Shown here: positions 1 through 6,159 of the stretch, piece by piece | Layout of the letters: the number at the start of each line of letters is the position of its first letter | How positions within the stretch are numbered: position 1 is the first letter of the stretch | NCBI GenBank assembly: GCA_003585845.1 | Contig: NQOP01000001.1 | Location: 391,873-401,185, forward strand | DNA from: Bifidobacteriaceae bacterium NR021 | GTDB taxonomy: Bacteria > Actinomycetota > Actinomycetes > Actinomycetales > Bifidobacteriaceae | Reading direction: 5' to 3' | Length of the DNA stretch: 9,313 nucleotides | Made by a program: the position numbers and the translations under genes | The notes under the pieces: generated by a model | Databases searched by the model: none | Seen by the model: the letters and a program-made list of their open reading frames with translations, nothing else | Told to the model about the DNA's origin: nothing

Positions 1-2
1 CC

Positions 3-659
3 GCTGTTGCATGGTGTTGCAAACGCCCATACCAATCGGCTAGTGCTTTAAGTTGGACTGTTATAGGCGTGTTACTAGTAAACCCTTCGTACGCTTGGGA
101 TTATGCTTTTGCTCTTTCTTCTGCAGCAACTTTGGGAATTGTTGTTATGGGAGTGCCGATTTCTAAAACGTTTGCAAAATATATGCCATCTTGTGTTGCT
201 TCTGCGCTAGCTATAACGCTTTCTGCGCAATTTTGGACGATGCCAGTGCAAATTCTTATGCAACCGGAAGTGTCTTTTATGTCTGTGCCGGCTAATCTAA
301 TAGTTGCGCCTCTTATGGATTGGGCAACAGTGTGCGGCTTAATTTCACTAGTTTGTGCGAGCTTTAACGATGGGTTATCGCTTATTTTTGCGAGAGCTTC
401 ATCAATTGGAACAAGCTTTATGCAAAAGTGTGCGTGTTGGTGCGATGAAGTATCTTTTGGCGTGTTTCCATGGATAAAAGGTGCTGCAGGAGCGTGGGCA
501 ATGTTGTGTGCAGAATTTGTGATATTGGCTTTGTTTATGCTAGCTTTGCGAGCTTTTCGCAATAAGTATTATGTTCAAAGAGCTAGCATAATTGGTCAAT
601 TGTGGTCTGCTTCGGCAAAGCGAACGTTACGAGAAGCAGAGAAAATTTTCGAAGAGTAG
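3..659 (+). CDS. comEC: ComEC/Rec2-family DNA-uptake channel protein, C-terminal part (5' end outside window)
   Basis: The reading frame is open from the left edge and shows the last 218 residues of a polytopic membrane protein. ComEC forms the inner-membrane channel that carries single-stranded DNA into the cell during transformation. The segment NPSYAWDYAFALSSAATLGI, just after the first visible hydrophobic stretch, matches the Competence-domain pattern 'dP...GF.LS..A..GI'. A later stretch (PVQILMQPEVSFMSVPANLIVAPLM) matches the family's 'tlP......vs...aNl...Pl' pattern. About five hydrophobic segments are visible, the last being AWAMLCAEFVILALFMLAL. The protein then ends in a charged tail of about 40 residues. 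No metallo-beta-lactamase-like domain follows, although many ComEC proteins carry one. holA begins 66 bp downstream on the same strand, a neighbour often seen with comEC. The GTG at 69 is internal and is not the true start. Confidence 0.88.
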   Translation, partial: AVAWCCKRPYQSASALSWTVIGVLLVNPSYAWDYAFALSSAATLGIVVMGVPISKTFAKYMPSCVASALAITLSAQFWTMPVQILMQPEVSFMSVPANLIVAPLMDWATVCGLISLVCASFNDGLSLIFARASSIGTSFMQKCACWCDEVSFGVFPWIKGAAGAWAMLCAEFVILALFMLALRAFRNKYYVQRASIIGQLWSASAKRTLREAEKIFEE

Positions 660-715
660 CAAACACGCACGCATATTCGAATGCAATATTATGATGGTTA
701 AGAGTTGGTTGGTTT

Positions 716-721
716 AAGGAG
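716..721 (+). promoter_or_regulatory. Shine-Dalgarno site that fixes the holA start
   Basis: AAGGAG lies 4 nt before the ATG at 726. The frame is open back to a TTG at 705, but the ribosome site is inside that extension and points to the ATG, so the shorter protein is preferred. Confidence 0.8.
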
Positions 722-725
722 CATT

Positions 726-1724
726 ATGGCAGCAAATAATAAGCGCGCGCAACGCGTTATGCCAGTTACGCTGGTAGTTGGAGGTGACGCTTACTTAAAC
801 GAGTTAAATGCTCGAAATGTGCGTGAAAAAGTTCAAAAAAGTGCTCCGGATGCTGAAATTATTGAACTCGATGCGTCGACTGCGGATCAGTACGCATTTG
901 ACGAAGCTGTAGGTCCTTCGCTTTTCGGTGACGGAACGATTGTAATAGTAAATAATTTGCAACAAGCAGACGAGTCTTTAGTAGACGCAATCGAAAATTT
1001 TTGCAAACAAGCGCAAAATAACGAAAATAATTTTGACGAATCTTCTTTAAGCTGGGTTATTGCACGTCACGAAGGTGGGCTTAAAGGAAAGTCTATTATT
1101 ACGCGCCTTACGAAAGCTGGCGCAAACACAATTACAGTGCCGGATCTTAAAAAAGACGATGCAAAGCTCAACTTCGTTATGAGCATATTTGAGCGTCACA
1201 ATCGAAGCGTTGAGCCTCAAGCAGCACAACGTCTTGTGTCAGTTTTGGGAAGTAAAACGGGAGAGCTTGCAGCATTATGCTCGCAATTATGCTTCGACTA
1301 TGACGATAATCCAATAACGCTTGATATTGTCGACCGATACTTGATTGCAGATCCGCAAGTTACAGGCTTTTTTGTTGCAGATAAAGCTGTTGCAGGTCAT
1401 GCAGGTTCTGCTGTGCTTGCAGCAAGAACTGCAATTGCTCAAGGAGTTGACGCCATAGCATTAATAGGTGCTTTGGCTGCAAAAGTACGCGTAATTGCGC
1501 TCGCAATGGCAATTCGCAACGGCACGATTTCTAGTGCTGAAGCGAAAGTAAACCCATGGGCTCTTAAAATGGCAATGCGTCAGCTTGCTGGATGGAATAG
1601 TGCAGGTGTTTCTAAATGTTTGCAATCTTTAGCTTGGGCGGATGAGCAATGCAAAGGCGGATCTAGTGATGCGAATTATGCGCTTGAAAAATGTATTATG
1701 CTCATTGCGTCTCGAGGAAATTAG
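726..1724 (+). CDS. holA: DNA polymerase III subunit delta
   Basis: This encodes the delta subunit of the clamp loader, which opens the beta sliding clamp and helps load it onto primed DNA at the replication fork. The 332-residue length is normal for the family. The N-terminus reads MPVTLVVGGDAYLNELNAR (from about residue 12), the typical HolA opening 'v.lv.G.d.yl...a.r'. It continues into PSLFGDGTIVIVNN and a helical C-terminal half with a conserved-looking Gly-Ser-Lys-Thr-Gly-Glu-Leu segment. No Walker A loop is seen, as expected for delta, which does not hydrolyse ATP. The ATG at 726 is chosen over the upstream TTG because of its Shine-Dalgarno site. comEC ends 66 bp upstream and tsaE starts about 57 bp downstream. 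No terminator is seen on either side, so co-transcription is plausible. The family call rests on overall pattern rather than a unique catalytic motif. Confidence 0.88.
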   Translation: MAANNKRAQRVMPVTLVVGGDAYLNELNARNVREKVQKSAPDAEIIELDASTADQYAFDEAVGPSLFGDGTIVIVNNLQQADESLVDAIENFCKQAQNNENNFDESSLSWVIARHEGGLKGKSIITRLTKAGANTITVPDLKKDDAKLNFVMSIFERHNRSVEPQAAQRLVSVLGSKTGELAALCSQLCFDYDDNPITLDIVDRYLIADPQVTGFFVADKAVAGHAGSAVLAARTAIAQGVDAIALIGALAAKVRVIALAMAIRNGTISSAEAKVNPWALKMAMRQLAGWNSAGVSKCLQSLAWADEQCKGGSSDANYALEKCIMLIASRGN

Positions 1725-1769
1725 AAAGCGTAAATTAAGAATCGTAAATAAGAATCGTAAATTAGAAAG
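1718..1769 (+). repeat. Short tandem repeat across the holA stop codon and holA-tsaE gap
   Basis: Three near-identical units begin with CGTAAAT: CGTAAATTAAGAAT at 1729-1742, CGTAAATAAGAAT at 1743-1755 and CGTAAATTAGAAAG at 1756-1769. The block is also bracketed by an exact 11-bp direct repeat, AAATTAGAAAG, at 1718-1728 and 1759-1769. The first copy contains the holA stop codon (TAG, 1722-1724). The array fills most of the gap and ends just before the tsaE start region. Confidence 0.85.
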
Positions 1770-1781
1770 ATTGTGTTAAGT

Positions 1782-2354
1782 ATGAAAGAAGAAACGGTGT
1801 CAGAACAGCAAAAAGTTTGTACTGTGCCTACGGATACTGATATGCGCGAGCTTGGTAAAGCTGTGGCAAAACTGGTTAAAGAAGGAGACGTTTTACTGCT
1901 TTCTGGTCCTCTTGGGGCTGGTAAAACAACGTTTGCTCAAGGTTTTGGCGTAGGGCTTTCAATTAGTGAGCCGATTGTGTCTCCAACTTTTACGATTGCG
2001 CGCGAATTGCATGGCACTTTTGCGGATGGTAAGCCGGCGACGCTAATTCACGTTGATGCTTACCGTTTGGGTGGCGAAGATTTTGCTCCGGGGCAAGATA
2101 CTGTTTCGCGTTTGCTTGACGAGCTTGAATCTTTGGGGCTTGACGAAGCTTTGGAAGAGCCAGGAGACGGCACTGTTGTGCTTATGGAGTGGGGTGAGCA
2201 AATGGCAGGAGTGCTTGCTGCTGAGCGCTTAGAAGTTCATATTGCAAGACCTATTGACTCTTCGCAAACAGACGATTTTACTAGCGATGGCGAGCGAATC
2301 GTAACTTTGAAAGCTGTTGGCAAGGATTGGCTTAATCGACTTGCAAAATTGTAA
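1782..2354 (+). CDS. tsaE: tRNA t6A synthesis ATPase TsaE
   Basis: TsaE is the ATPase of the TsaB-TsaD-TsaE complex, which transfers the threonylcarbamoyl group from threonylcarbamoyl-AMP to A37 of tRNAs reading ANN codons. Counting from the ATG at 1782 (190 residues), the Walker A loop GPLGAGKTT lies at 42-50. SPTFTI is at 67-72, HVDAYRL at 90-96 and MEWGEQ at 135-140, all in family order. The protein is longer than many TsaE proteins (about 150 residues). The extra length seems to lie in an acidic stretch around 100-130 and in a segment near 158-172. The start is uncertain: GTG at 1773, ATG at 1782 and GTG at 1797 are all in frame, and none has a strong ribosome site. The ATG is taken by default. 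The family call itself is secure. Confidence 0.93.
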   Translation: MKEETVSEQQKVCTVPTDTDMRELGKAVAKLVKEGDVLLLSGPLGAGKTTFAQGFGVGLSISEPIVSPTFTIARELHGTFADGKPATLIHVDAYRLGGEDFAPGQDTVSRLLDELESLGLDEALEEPGDGTVVLMEWGEQMAGVLAAERLEVHIARPIDSSQTDDFTSDGERIVTLKAVGKDWLNRLAKL

Positions 2355-2370
2355 TTAGAAATACGCGAGT

Positions 2371-2406
2371 AAATATCGTAACAAATATCGCAACAAATAA
2401 TGCAAG
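2371..2406 (+). repeat. 12-bp tandem repeat in the tsaE-tsaB gap
   Basis: Three consecutive 12-bp units are visible: AAATATCGTAAC (2371-2382), AAATATCGCAAC (2383-2394) and a degraded AAATAATGCAAG (2395-2406). They occupy about a third of the 101-bp gap. The rest of the gap shows no convincing promoter or terminator. Confidence 0.85.
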
Positions 2407-2444
2407 TTGTGCTAAGCGAGTAAGCTAGTCTGGTACGTGATTTC

Positions 2445-2449
2445 GAGGA
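2445..2449 (+). promoter_or_regulatory. Shine-Dalgarno site that fixes the tsaB start
   Basis: GAGGA directly abuts an ATG at 2450 (zero spacing) but lies 6 nt before a second in-frame ATG at 2456. The second spacing is functional, so translation most likely begins at 2456. Confidence 0.75.
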
Positions 2450-2455
2450 ATGAAC

Positions 2456-3331
2456 ATGAGTAATACGCTGATTATTGACACATCATTTGGCTCTACTGTT
2501 GGAATTGTGGGCCATGAGCCGATTGTTGAAACCGACTCTCGCACTCACGTGGAGCGTTTACAAGTAAATATTGCAAAAGTTGTGGAGGACGCTGGGCTTA
2601 AGCCTTCCGATATTAAACGCGTGGTTGTGGGAGTAGGTCCTGCTCCTTTTACAGGACTTCGCGCAGGATTAGTTGCAGCAAAAGCGATTGCGTTTGCAAA
2701 TAATGCTGAAATTTTGGGCTGTGATAGTCTTCTTCCTCAAAGTTTGATGATGCGTTCCGGCGCGTTCGAAGAAGCTCGCAAAAATGGCGTTATTTGCAAG
2801 GATTTGCTACTAAATATTCCGGATTCTGTGGATTCTTGCGACTCTAATATTCGCCACTACGTGCTTTCGCTAAACGATGCGCGCCGTCGCCAAGTGTACA
2901 TATCCTTATATGACAACGAAGGAAATGTGCTAATAGATATGGATATTGACTATCCGCAAAATGTTGTTGCTCGTGTAAACGAGTATTTAGCGAGCGAAAA
3001 TGGCGAAAATTATTGCGTGGATGTGCTCGGGCATGGTGCTAAAAAGTACGTTGAAGACTGGCAAAATATCGCGCATGTTGGCGTTATTGCAGAAGTTTCT
3101 GCGCTTGACTTAGGCGTGCAAGGCTTGCAAATTTTCGAGCAGTGCGCTGAGAATTGCGCTGAGAATTGCGCTGAGAATTGCGCTGAGAATTGCGCTGAGC
3201 ATTGTGTCGATAAAGATGAGCACGTAAAAGCTGTTGAACCGCTTTATTTGCGCCGTCCGGATGTGTCTGTGCCAAATCCGCTTAAGCATGTGCTTGGCTC
3301 TGGCGAAGCGAATAAGGCAAAAGAGAAATAG
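2456..3331 (+). CDS. tsaB: tRNA t6A synthesis protein TsaB, with an internal CAEN repeat
   Basis: TsaB is the inactive TsaD paralogue that scaffolds TsaD and TsaE in the bacterial t6A complex. From the ATG at 2456 the protein has 291 residues. The ASKHA-fold opening TLIIDTSFGSTVGIV is at 4-18. The hallmark VVVGVGPAPFTGLRAGLVAAKAIA is at about 57-79. DARRRQVY is at 141-148, and the actinobacterial C-terminal motif PLYLRRPD is at 262-269. Between the globular part and that motif sits an unusual run of four CAEN tetrapeptides (230-245) followed by CAEH (246-249) and a Cys. It is encoded by a perfect 12-bp tandem repeat. Six cysteines fall exactly every fourth residue (230, 234, 238, 242, 246, 250). 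The repeat is in frame, so copy-number change would not break the gene. rimI follows after 25 bp. Confidence 0.94.
   Translation: MSNTLIIDTSFGSTVGIVGHEPIVETDSRTHVERLQVNIAKVVEDAGLKPSDIKRVVVGVGPAPFTGLRAGLVAAKAIAFANNAEILGCDSLLPQSLMMRSGAFEEARKNGVICKDLLLNIPDSVDSCDSNIRHYVLSLNDARRRQVYISLYDNEGNVLIDMDIDYPQNVVARVNEYLASENGENYCVDVLGHGAKKYVEDWQNIAHVGVIAEVSALDLGVQGLQIFEQCAENCAENCAENCAENCAEHCVDKDEHVKAVEPLYLRRPDVSVPNPLKHVLGSGEANKAKEK
3143..3202 (+). repeat. 12-bp tandem repeat (five copies) inside tsaB
   Basis: The unit TGCGCTGAGAAT is repeated exactly four times (3143-3190), followed by a one-mismatch copy TGCGCTGAGCAT (3191-3202). A further decayed copy begins at 3203 (TGTGTCGAT). Each unit is four codons, Cys-Ala-Glu-Asn. 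The identity of the copies at the DNA level, including synonymous positions, points to recent slippage expansion rather than slow protein selection. Confidence 0.97.
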
Positions 3332-3356
3332 AAGCGTTTTAACGATTTGAGTAATT

Positions 3357-3887
3357 ATGATTGTTGATATAACGCGTTCTAAATTTCCAGCAGTAGTCGA
3401 GAATTGCAATATAGTTCCAAAGTGCGATTTTACTTGCGATGAGTTAGCGCAAAAAATAGCTCCTATTGAAGCCGACTTATTTGGCAAAGGCTCATGGAAT
3501 GAGAGCATGATTTCGCAAGAATTGCAAGCTCCTATGCGCGCGTATTACGCTCAAATCGACGAAAATACGCATACGTTATGCGGGTATGCCGGCTACTGGT
3601 TTGACGGCGACGATGCGCAAATAATGACAATTGGCGTTGCCAAGCAATATCAACGAAAAGGCATAGCTTCTAAACTTTTGTTGACAATGATTAAAACCGC
3701 AAAACAAATTGGTGCTAAACGCATGCTGCTAGAAGTGCGAGTTGACAATGTTCCTGCGCTCGCGTTGTATGAACGTTTTGGTTTTAAGAAAATGGGTTTG
3801 CGAAAGCGTTACTATCAGCCGGAAGGTGTGGATGCGTACACGATGTGTGCTGAGCTAACCGCAAAAAATAACGGAACTGAGGAATAA
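3357..3887 (+). CDS. rimI: RimI-type ribosomal protein / N-terminal acetyltransferase (GNAT)
   Basis: This is a GNAT-fold acetyltransferase. Family members transfer acetyl from acetyl-CoA to the N-terminus of ribosomal protein bS18, and often to other proteins. In the 176-residue product, GSWNESMISQEL (45-56) is the typical RimI N-terminal helix motif. The acetyl-CoA pyrophosphate loop Q-R-K-G-I-A is at 99-104. LLEVRVDNVPALALYERFGF is at 124-143, containing Glu126 and Tyr138. Their spacing of 12 equals that of the catalytic Glu103/Tyr115 pair of E. coli RimI. The N-terminus is about 20 residues longer than in E. coli. No other ATG, GTG or TTG is in frame before the GNAT core, so this start is kept although its ribosome site is weak. 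Lying between tsaB and tsaD is a common placement and suggests shared expression. Confidence 0.92.
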   Translation: MIVDITRSKFPAVVENCNIVPKCDFTCDELAQKIAPIEADLFGKGSWNESMISQELQAPMRAYYAQIDENTHTLCGYAGYWFDGDDAQIMTIGVAKQYQRKGIASKLLLTMIKTAKQIGAKRMLLEVRVDNVPALALYERFGFKKMGLRKRYYQPEGVDAYTMCAELTAKNNGTEE

Positions 3888-3907
3888 CGAGGAATAAAGA
3901 GGAATAA
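3879..3907 (+). repeat. Triplicated stop-codon plus Shine-Dalgarno unit before tsaD
   Basis: GAGGAATAA occurs three times at 10-bp spacing: 3879-3887, 3889-3897 and 3899-3907. The first copy contains the rimI stop codon (TAA 3885-3887). The third places GAGGA 5 nt before the tsaD ATG at 3909 and is the working ribosome site. Because the period is 10, the three TAA codons fall in all three forward frames. Confidence 0.93.
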
Positions 3908-3908
3908 A

Positions 3909-4952
3909 ATGAGCGAAGCAATCGTATTGGGAATTGAATCAACTTGTGACGAAACTGCCGCAGCTATTGTGCGCGGACGTACGCTGGTGTCGAATGTGGT
4001 GGCATCTTCAATGCAAGAGCACGCACGTTACGGTGGAGTGATTCCAGAAATTGCTTCTCGTGCGCACGCTGAAGCTTTCGTGCCGGTTGTTTCTAAAGCT
4101 TTAGCAGACGCAAACATGGATTTAAGCGATGTTGACGCGATTGCAGTAAGCGCAGGCCCTGGTTTAGCAGGCTGCTTAGCTGTGGGAGTTTCGGGAGCTA
4201 AAGCTTTGGCTTGGGCTGCAAATAAGCCAATTTATGGCATTAATCACGTAATCGGGCATATTGCAGTAACGCAATTGCAATTCGGTGACGTGCCGGAAGA
4301 CGTGCTTGCTTTAATTGTTTCCGGCGGCCACACTTCGCTTCTTCACGTGAACGATATTGCTAGAAGTATTGACGTTGTTGGCACAACTTTGGACGATGCT
4401 GCCGGCGAGTGCTTTGATAAGGTTGCGCGCCTGCTTGGATTCCCATACCCGGGTGGCCCTCATATTGATAGGCATGGAAGGCTTGGAAATCCGGATACTT
4501 TGAAAGTTCCGCAAGGATTGACGCAAGGTCGTTCCGGCAAAGAGCATCCGTACGATTTCAGCTTCTCGGGTGTAAAAACTGCTGTTGCTCGTTGGGTTGA
4601 AGCGCGTGAGGCTCAAGGGCTTGAAATTCCAGTTGACGACGTGTGCGCTTCTTTGGCTAATTCTGTGGCGGAAGTGCTTTCACGCAAAGCTATGATGGGC
4701 TGCGAGCAGTACGGTTCTAAAACGTTGATGATTGGCGGCGGATTCTCTGCTAATTCGCAGCTTCGTGAGCATTTGCTTGCTTGCGGCAAGGAGCATGGAA
4801 TTGAAGTGCGTTTGCCAGAGCTCAAGCTTTGCACAGATAACGGTGCGATGGTTGCAATGCTTGGTGTGAATTTGGTAGAAGCAGGGGTTCGTCCTTCTGC
4901 TCCTGATTTTGCAATCGATTCTGCAATGCCTCTTACCACTGTGAGCTTATAA
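3909..4952 (+). CDS. tsaD: tRNA N6-adenosine threonylcarbamoyltransferase TsaD
   Basis: TsaD is the catalytic subunit that moves the threonylcarbamoyl group onto A37 of ANN-decoding tRNAs, working with TsaB and TsaE in the cytoplasm. The 347-residue length is typical. The motifs run in family order: VLGIESTCDETAAAIV (6-21), GGVIPEIASRAHAE (42-55), the metal-binding pair His113/His117 in INHVIGHI, and the nucleotide-binding SGGHT (138-142). They continue with DDAAGECFDKVARLLG (162-177), YPGGP (180-184), FSFSGVKTA (217-225), IGGGFSAN (275-282) and CTDNGAM (308-314), whose Asp310 is the expected third metal ligand. Nothing catalytic is missing. It starts 21 bp after rimI with a clear ribosome site and is probably co-transcribed with tsaB and rimI. 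TsaC, which makes the threonylcarbamoyl-AMP substrate, is not in this window. Confidence 0.98.
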   Translation: MSEAIVLGIESTCDETAAAIVRGRTLVSNVVASSMQEHARYGGVIPEIASRAHAEAFVPVVSKALADANMDLSDVDAIAVSAGPGLAGCLAVGVSGAKALAWAANKPIYGINHVIGHIAVTQLQFGDVPEDVLALIVSGGHTSLLHVNDIARSIDVVGTTLDDAAGECFDKVARLLGFPYPGGPHIDRHGRLGNPDTLKVPQGLTQGRSGKEHPYDFSFSGVKTAVARWVEAREAQGLEIPVDDVCASLANSVAEVLSRKAMMGCEQYGSKTLMIGGGFSANSQLREHLLACGKEHGIEVRLPELKLCTDNGAMVAMLGVNLVEAGVRPSAPDFAIDSAMPLTTVSL

Positions 4953-4985
4953 TAGTAGAAATAATAAAAGTCGTTTTAAAGTTGC

Positions 4986-4991
4986 GAGGTG
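4986..4991 (+). promoter_or_regulatory. Shine-Dalgarno site supporting the GTG start of trmI
   Basis: GAGGTG lies 4 nt before the GTG at 4996 (6 nt when measured from the GAGG core). No ATG is nearby in this frame, and this site makes GTG the clear start. Confidence 0.8.
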
Positions 4992-4995
4992 TTTT

Positions 4996-6150
4996 GTGCA
5001 GTCAGTTAATTCGCGTAGTGGAGTGTTACGAGTAGGTGAGAAGATTCAGTTCACTGATCGTAAAGGTAAGCGAATTACTGCACAACTTATTGCAGGCGGA
5101 TTTACACAAACTGAGCATGGTCTTATTTGTCACGACGACGTGATTGGTCAAAGCGAAGGTGTTGTAATTACTACTGTTAGTGCGAAGCGCGAATCTCAGC
5201 AAACTATTGTTGATCCGTCTAAATCGTCCAACAAACCTTGGAAAGCAGCTCGCGCTATTGGCGGATGGGATTATGTAGTTATGCGACCGCGCATGGTTGA
5301 CTACGTGCTTTCTATGCCTAGGGGTGCGCAAATTATGTATCCAAAAGATATTGCGCAAGTAATCGCTTTAGGAGATATTCGCTCCGGAATGCGCGTTTTG
5401 GAGTCGGGCGCTGGTTCTGGTGCTATGAGCTTAAGCCTTTTGGACGCAGTTGGGGAGAGCGGAAAGCTTACGACGATTGAGCTTCGCCCGGATTTTGCGC
5501 GTATTGCTGAATCTAACGCAACTTTGTACTACGGAAAGCGCCCAGAATGGTGGAATTTGCTTACTGGCGATTTTGATTCTGTTGCAAAAACTTTGGACGC
5601 GCATAGCGTGGATCGCATTATGCTCGACATGCTTGACCCTTGGAATCGCCTTGAACAAGCGCATCGCGTTATTGTGCCTGGAGGCGTGCTTATTGCGTAC
5701 GTTACGACTACTACGCAAATGTCTCGCATGGCTGAAGCTTTGCGAGAAAGTGGCATGTGGACGGAGCCAGAAATTCAAGAAACATTGGAGCGCACTTGGA
5801 AAGCTCAAGGTTTGGCGGTTCGTCCGGATCACGCGATGATTGGCCACACTGGATTTTTGATTGTTTCGCGCGCAATGGCAGAAGGTTTTAGCGCTTTGAA
5901 GAAGCGTGAGCACGGTACTAAAGATACTGTGAGCGATATTGACGATATGACAGCAGAAGAGCGCGCTGAACAGTTGGAAGACTTGTCTTTGCGCGATATT
6001 TCGGATCGTAAATTGCGTAAAGTTTTGCGCGATTTAGACGTGCAGCTTGCGCAATTGCCGGAAGATTTGCAAGATTCGCAGTCGCAAGTTTCGCAAGTTT
6101 CGCAAGATTCGCAGTCTGCACAACAATCAGCGCATAATCAAGCTAAGTAG
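4996..6150 (+). CDS. trmI: tRNA (adenine58-N1)-methyltransferase TrmI
   Basis: This is a class I SAM-dependent methyltransferase that makes m1A58 in the T-loop of tRNA, usually as a homotetramer. The 384-residue product has a small N-terminal beta domain (about 1-80), then RPRMVDYVLSMPRGAQIMYPKDIA (97-120), characteristic of TrmI. SAM-binding motif I, VLESGAGSGAMSL, is at 134-146, with acidic Glu162 after strand 2 (TIELR). The active-site segment DMLDPW is at 211-216, and RPDHAMIGHTGFLIVSRA is near the end of the fold (276-293). After about residue 300 there is a tail of roughly 85 residues that is charged and then rich in Gln and Ser. It ends in a repeat-derived SQVSQVSQDSQS segment and looks disordered and unrelated to catalysis. 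The gene sits between tsaD (43-bp gap) and the phosphatase gene (9-bp gap), so tRNA-modification genes are adjacent. Confidence 0.95.
   Translation: MQSVNSRSGVLRVGEKIQFTDRKGKRITAQLIAGGFTQTEHGLICHDDVIGQSEGVVITTVSAKRESQQTIVDPSKSSNKPWKAARAIGGWDYVVMRPRMVDYVLSMPRGAQIMYPKDIAQVIALGDIRSGMRVLESGAGSGAMSLSLLDAVGESGKLTTIELRPDFARIAESNATLYYGKRPEWWNLLTGDFDSVAKTLDAHSVDRIMLDMLDPWNRLEQAHRVIVPGGVLIAYVTTTTQMSRMAEALRESGMWTEPEIQETLERTWKAQGLAVRPDHAMIGHTGFLIVSRAMAEGFSALKKREHGTKDTVSDIDDMTAEERAEQLEDLSLRDISDRKLRKVLRDLDVQLAQLPEDLQDSQSQVSQVSQDSQSAQQSAHNQAK
6069..6117 (+). repeat. 9-bp tandem repeat in the 3' end of trmI
   Basis: TCGCAAGTT occurs at 6082-6090 and 6091-6099, with a variant TCGCAAGAT at 6100-6108. The core is flanked by an exact 15-bp direct repeat, GCAAGATTCGCAGTC, at 6069-6083 and 6102-6116. 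It encodes Ser-Gln-Val-type tripeptides in the TrmI tail and keeps the frame. Confidence 0.88.
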
Positions 6151-6153
6151 GAG
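6149..6153 (+). promoter_or_regulatory. Shine-Dalgarno site overlapping the trmI stop codon
   Basis: AGGAG uses the last two bases of the trmI TAG stop and lies 6 nt before the ATG at 6160. This suggests translational coupling of trmI and the phosphatase gene. Confidence 0.8.
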
Positions 6154-6159
6154 AGCATT

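Noticed and set aside
687..692. TATTAT as a -10 box for holA
   Set aside because: No acceptable -35 hexamer is found at 16-18 nt upstream, and the motif is expected often in A/T-rich gaps.
2407..2436. TTGTGC plus TGGTAC as a promoter for tsaB
   Set aside because: The spacing is 18 nt but the -10 is a very poor match; not strong enough to report.
3110..3508. Minus-strand open frame crossing tsaB and rimI, giving a hydrophobic LSAI repeat from the CAEN array
   Set aside because: The repeat reads open on both strands simply because its unit length is a multiple of three. The frame spans two good forward genes and has no start signal.
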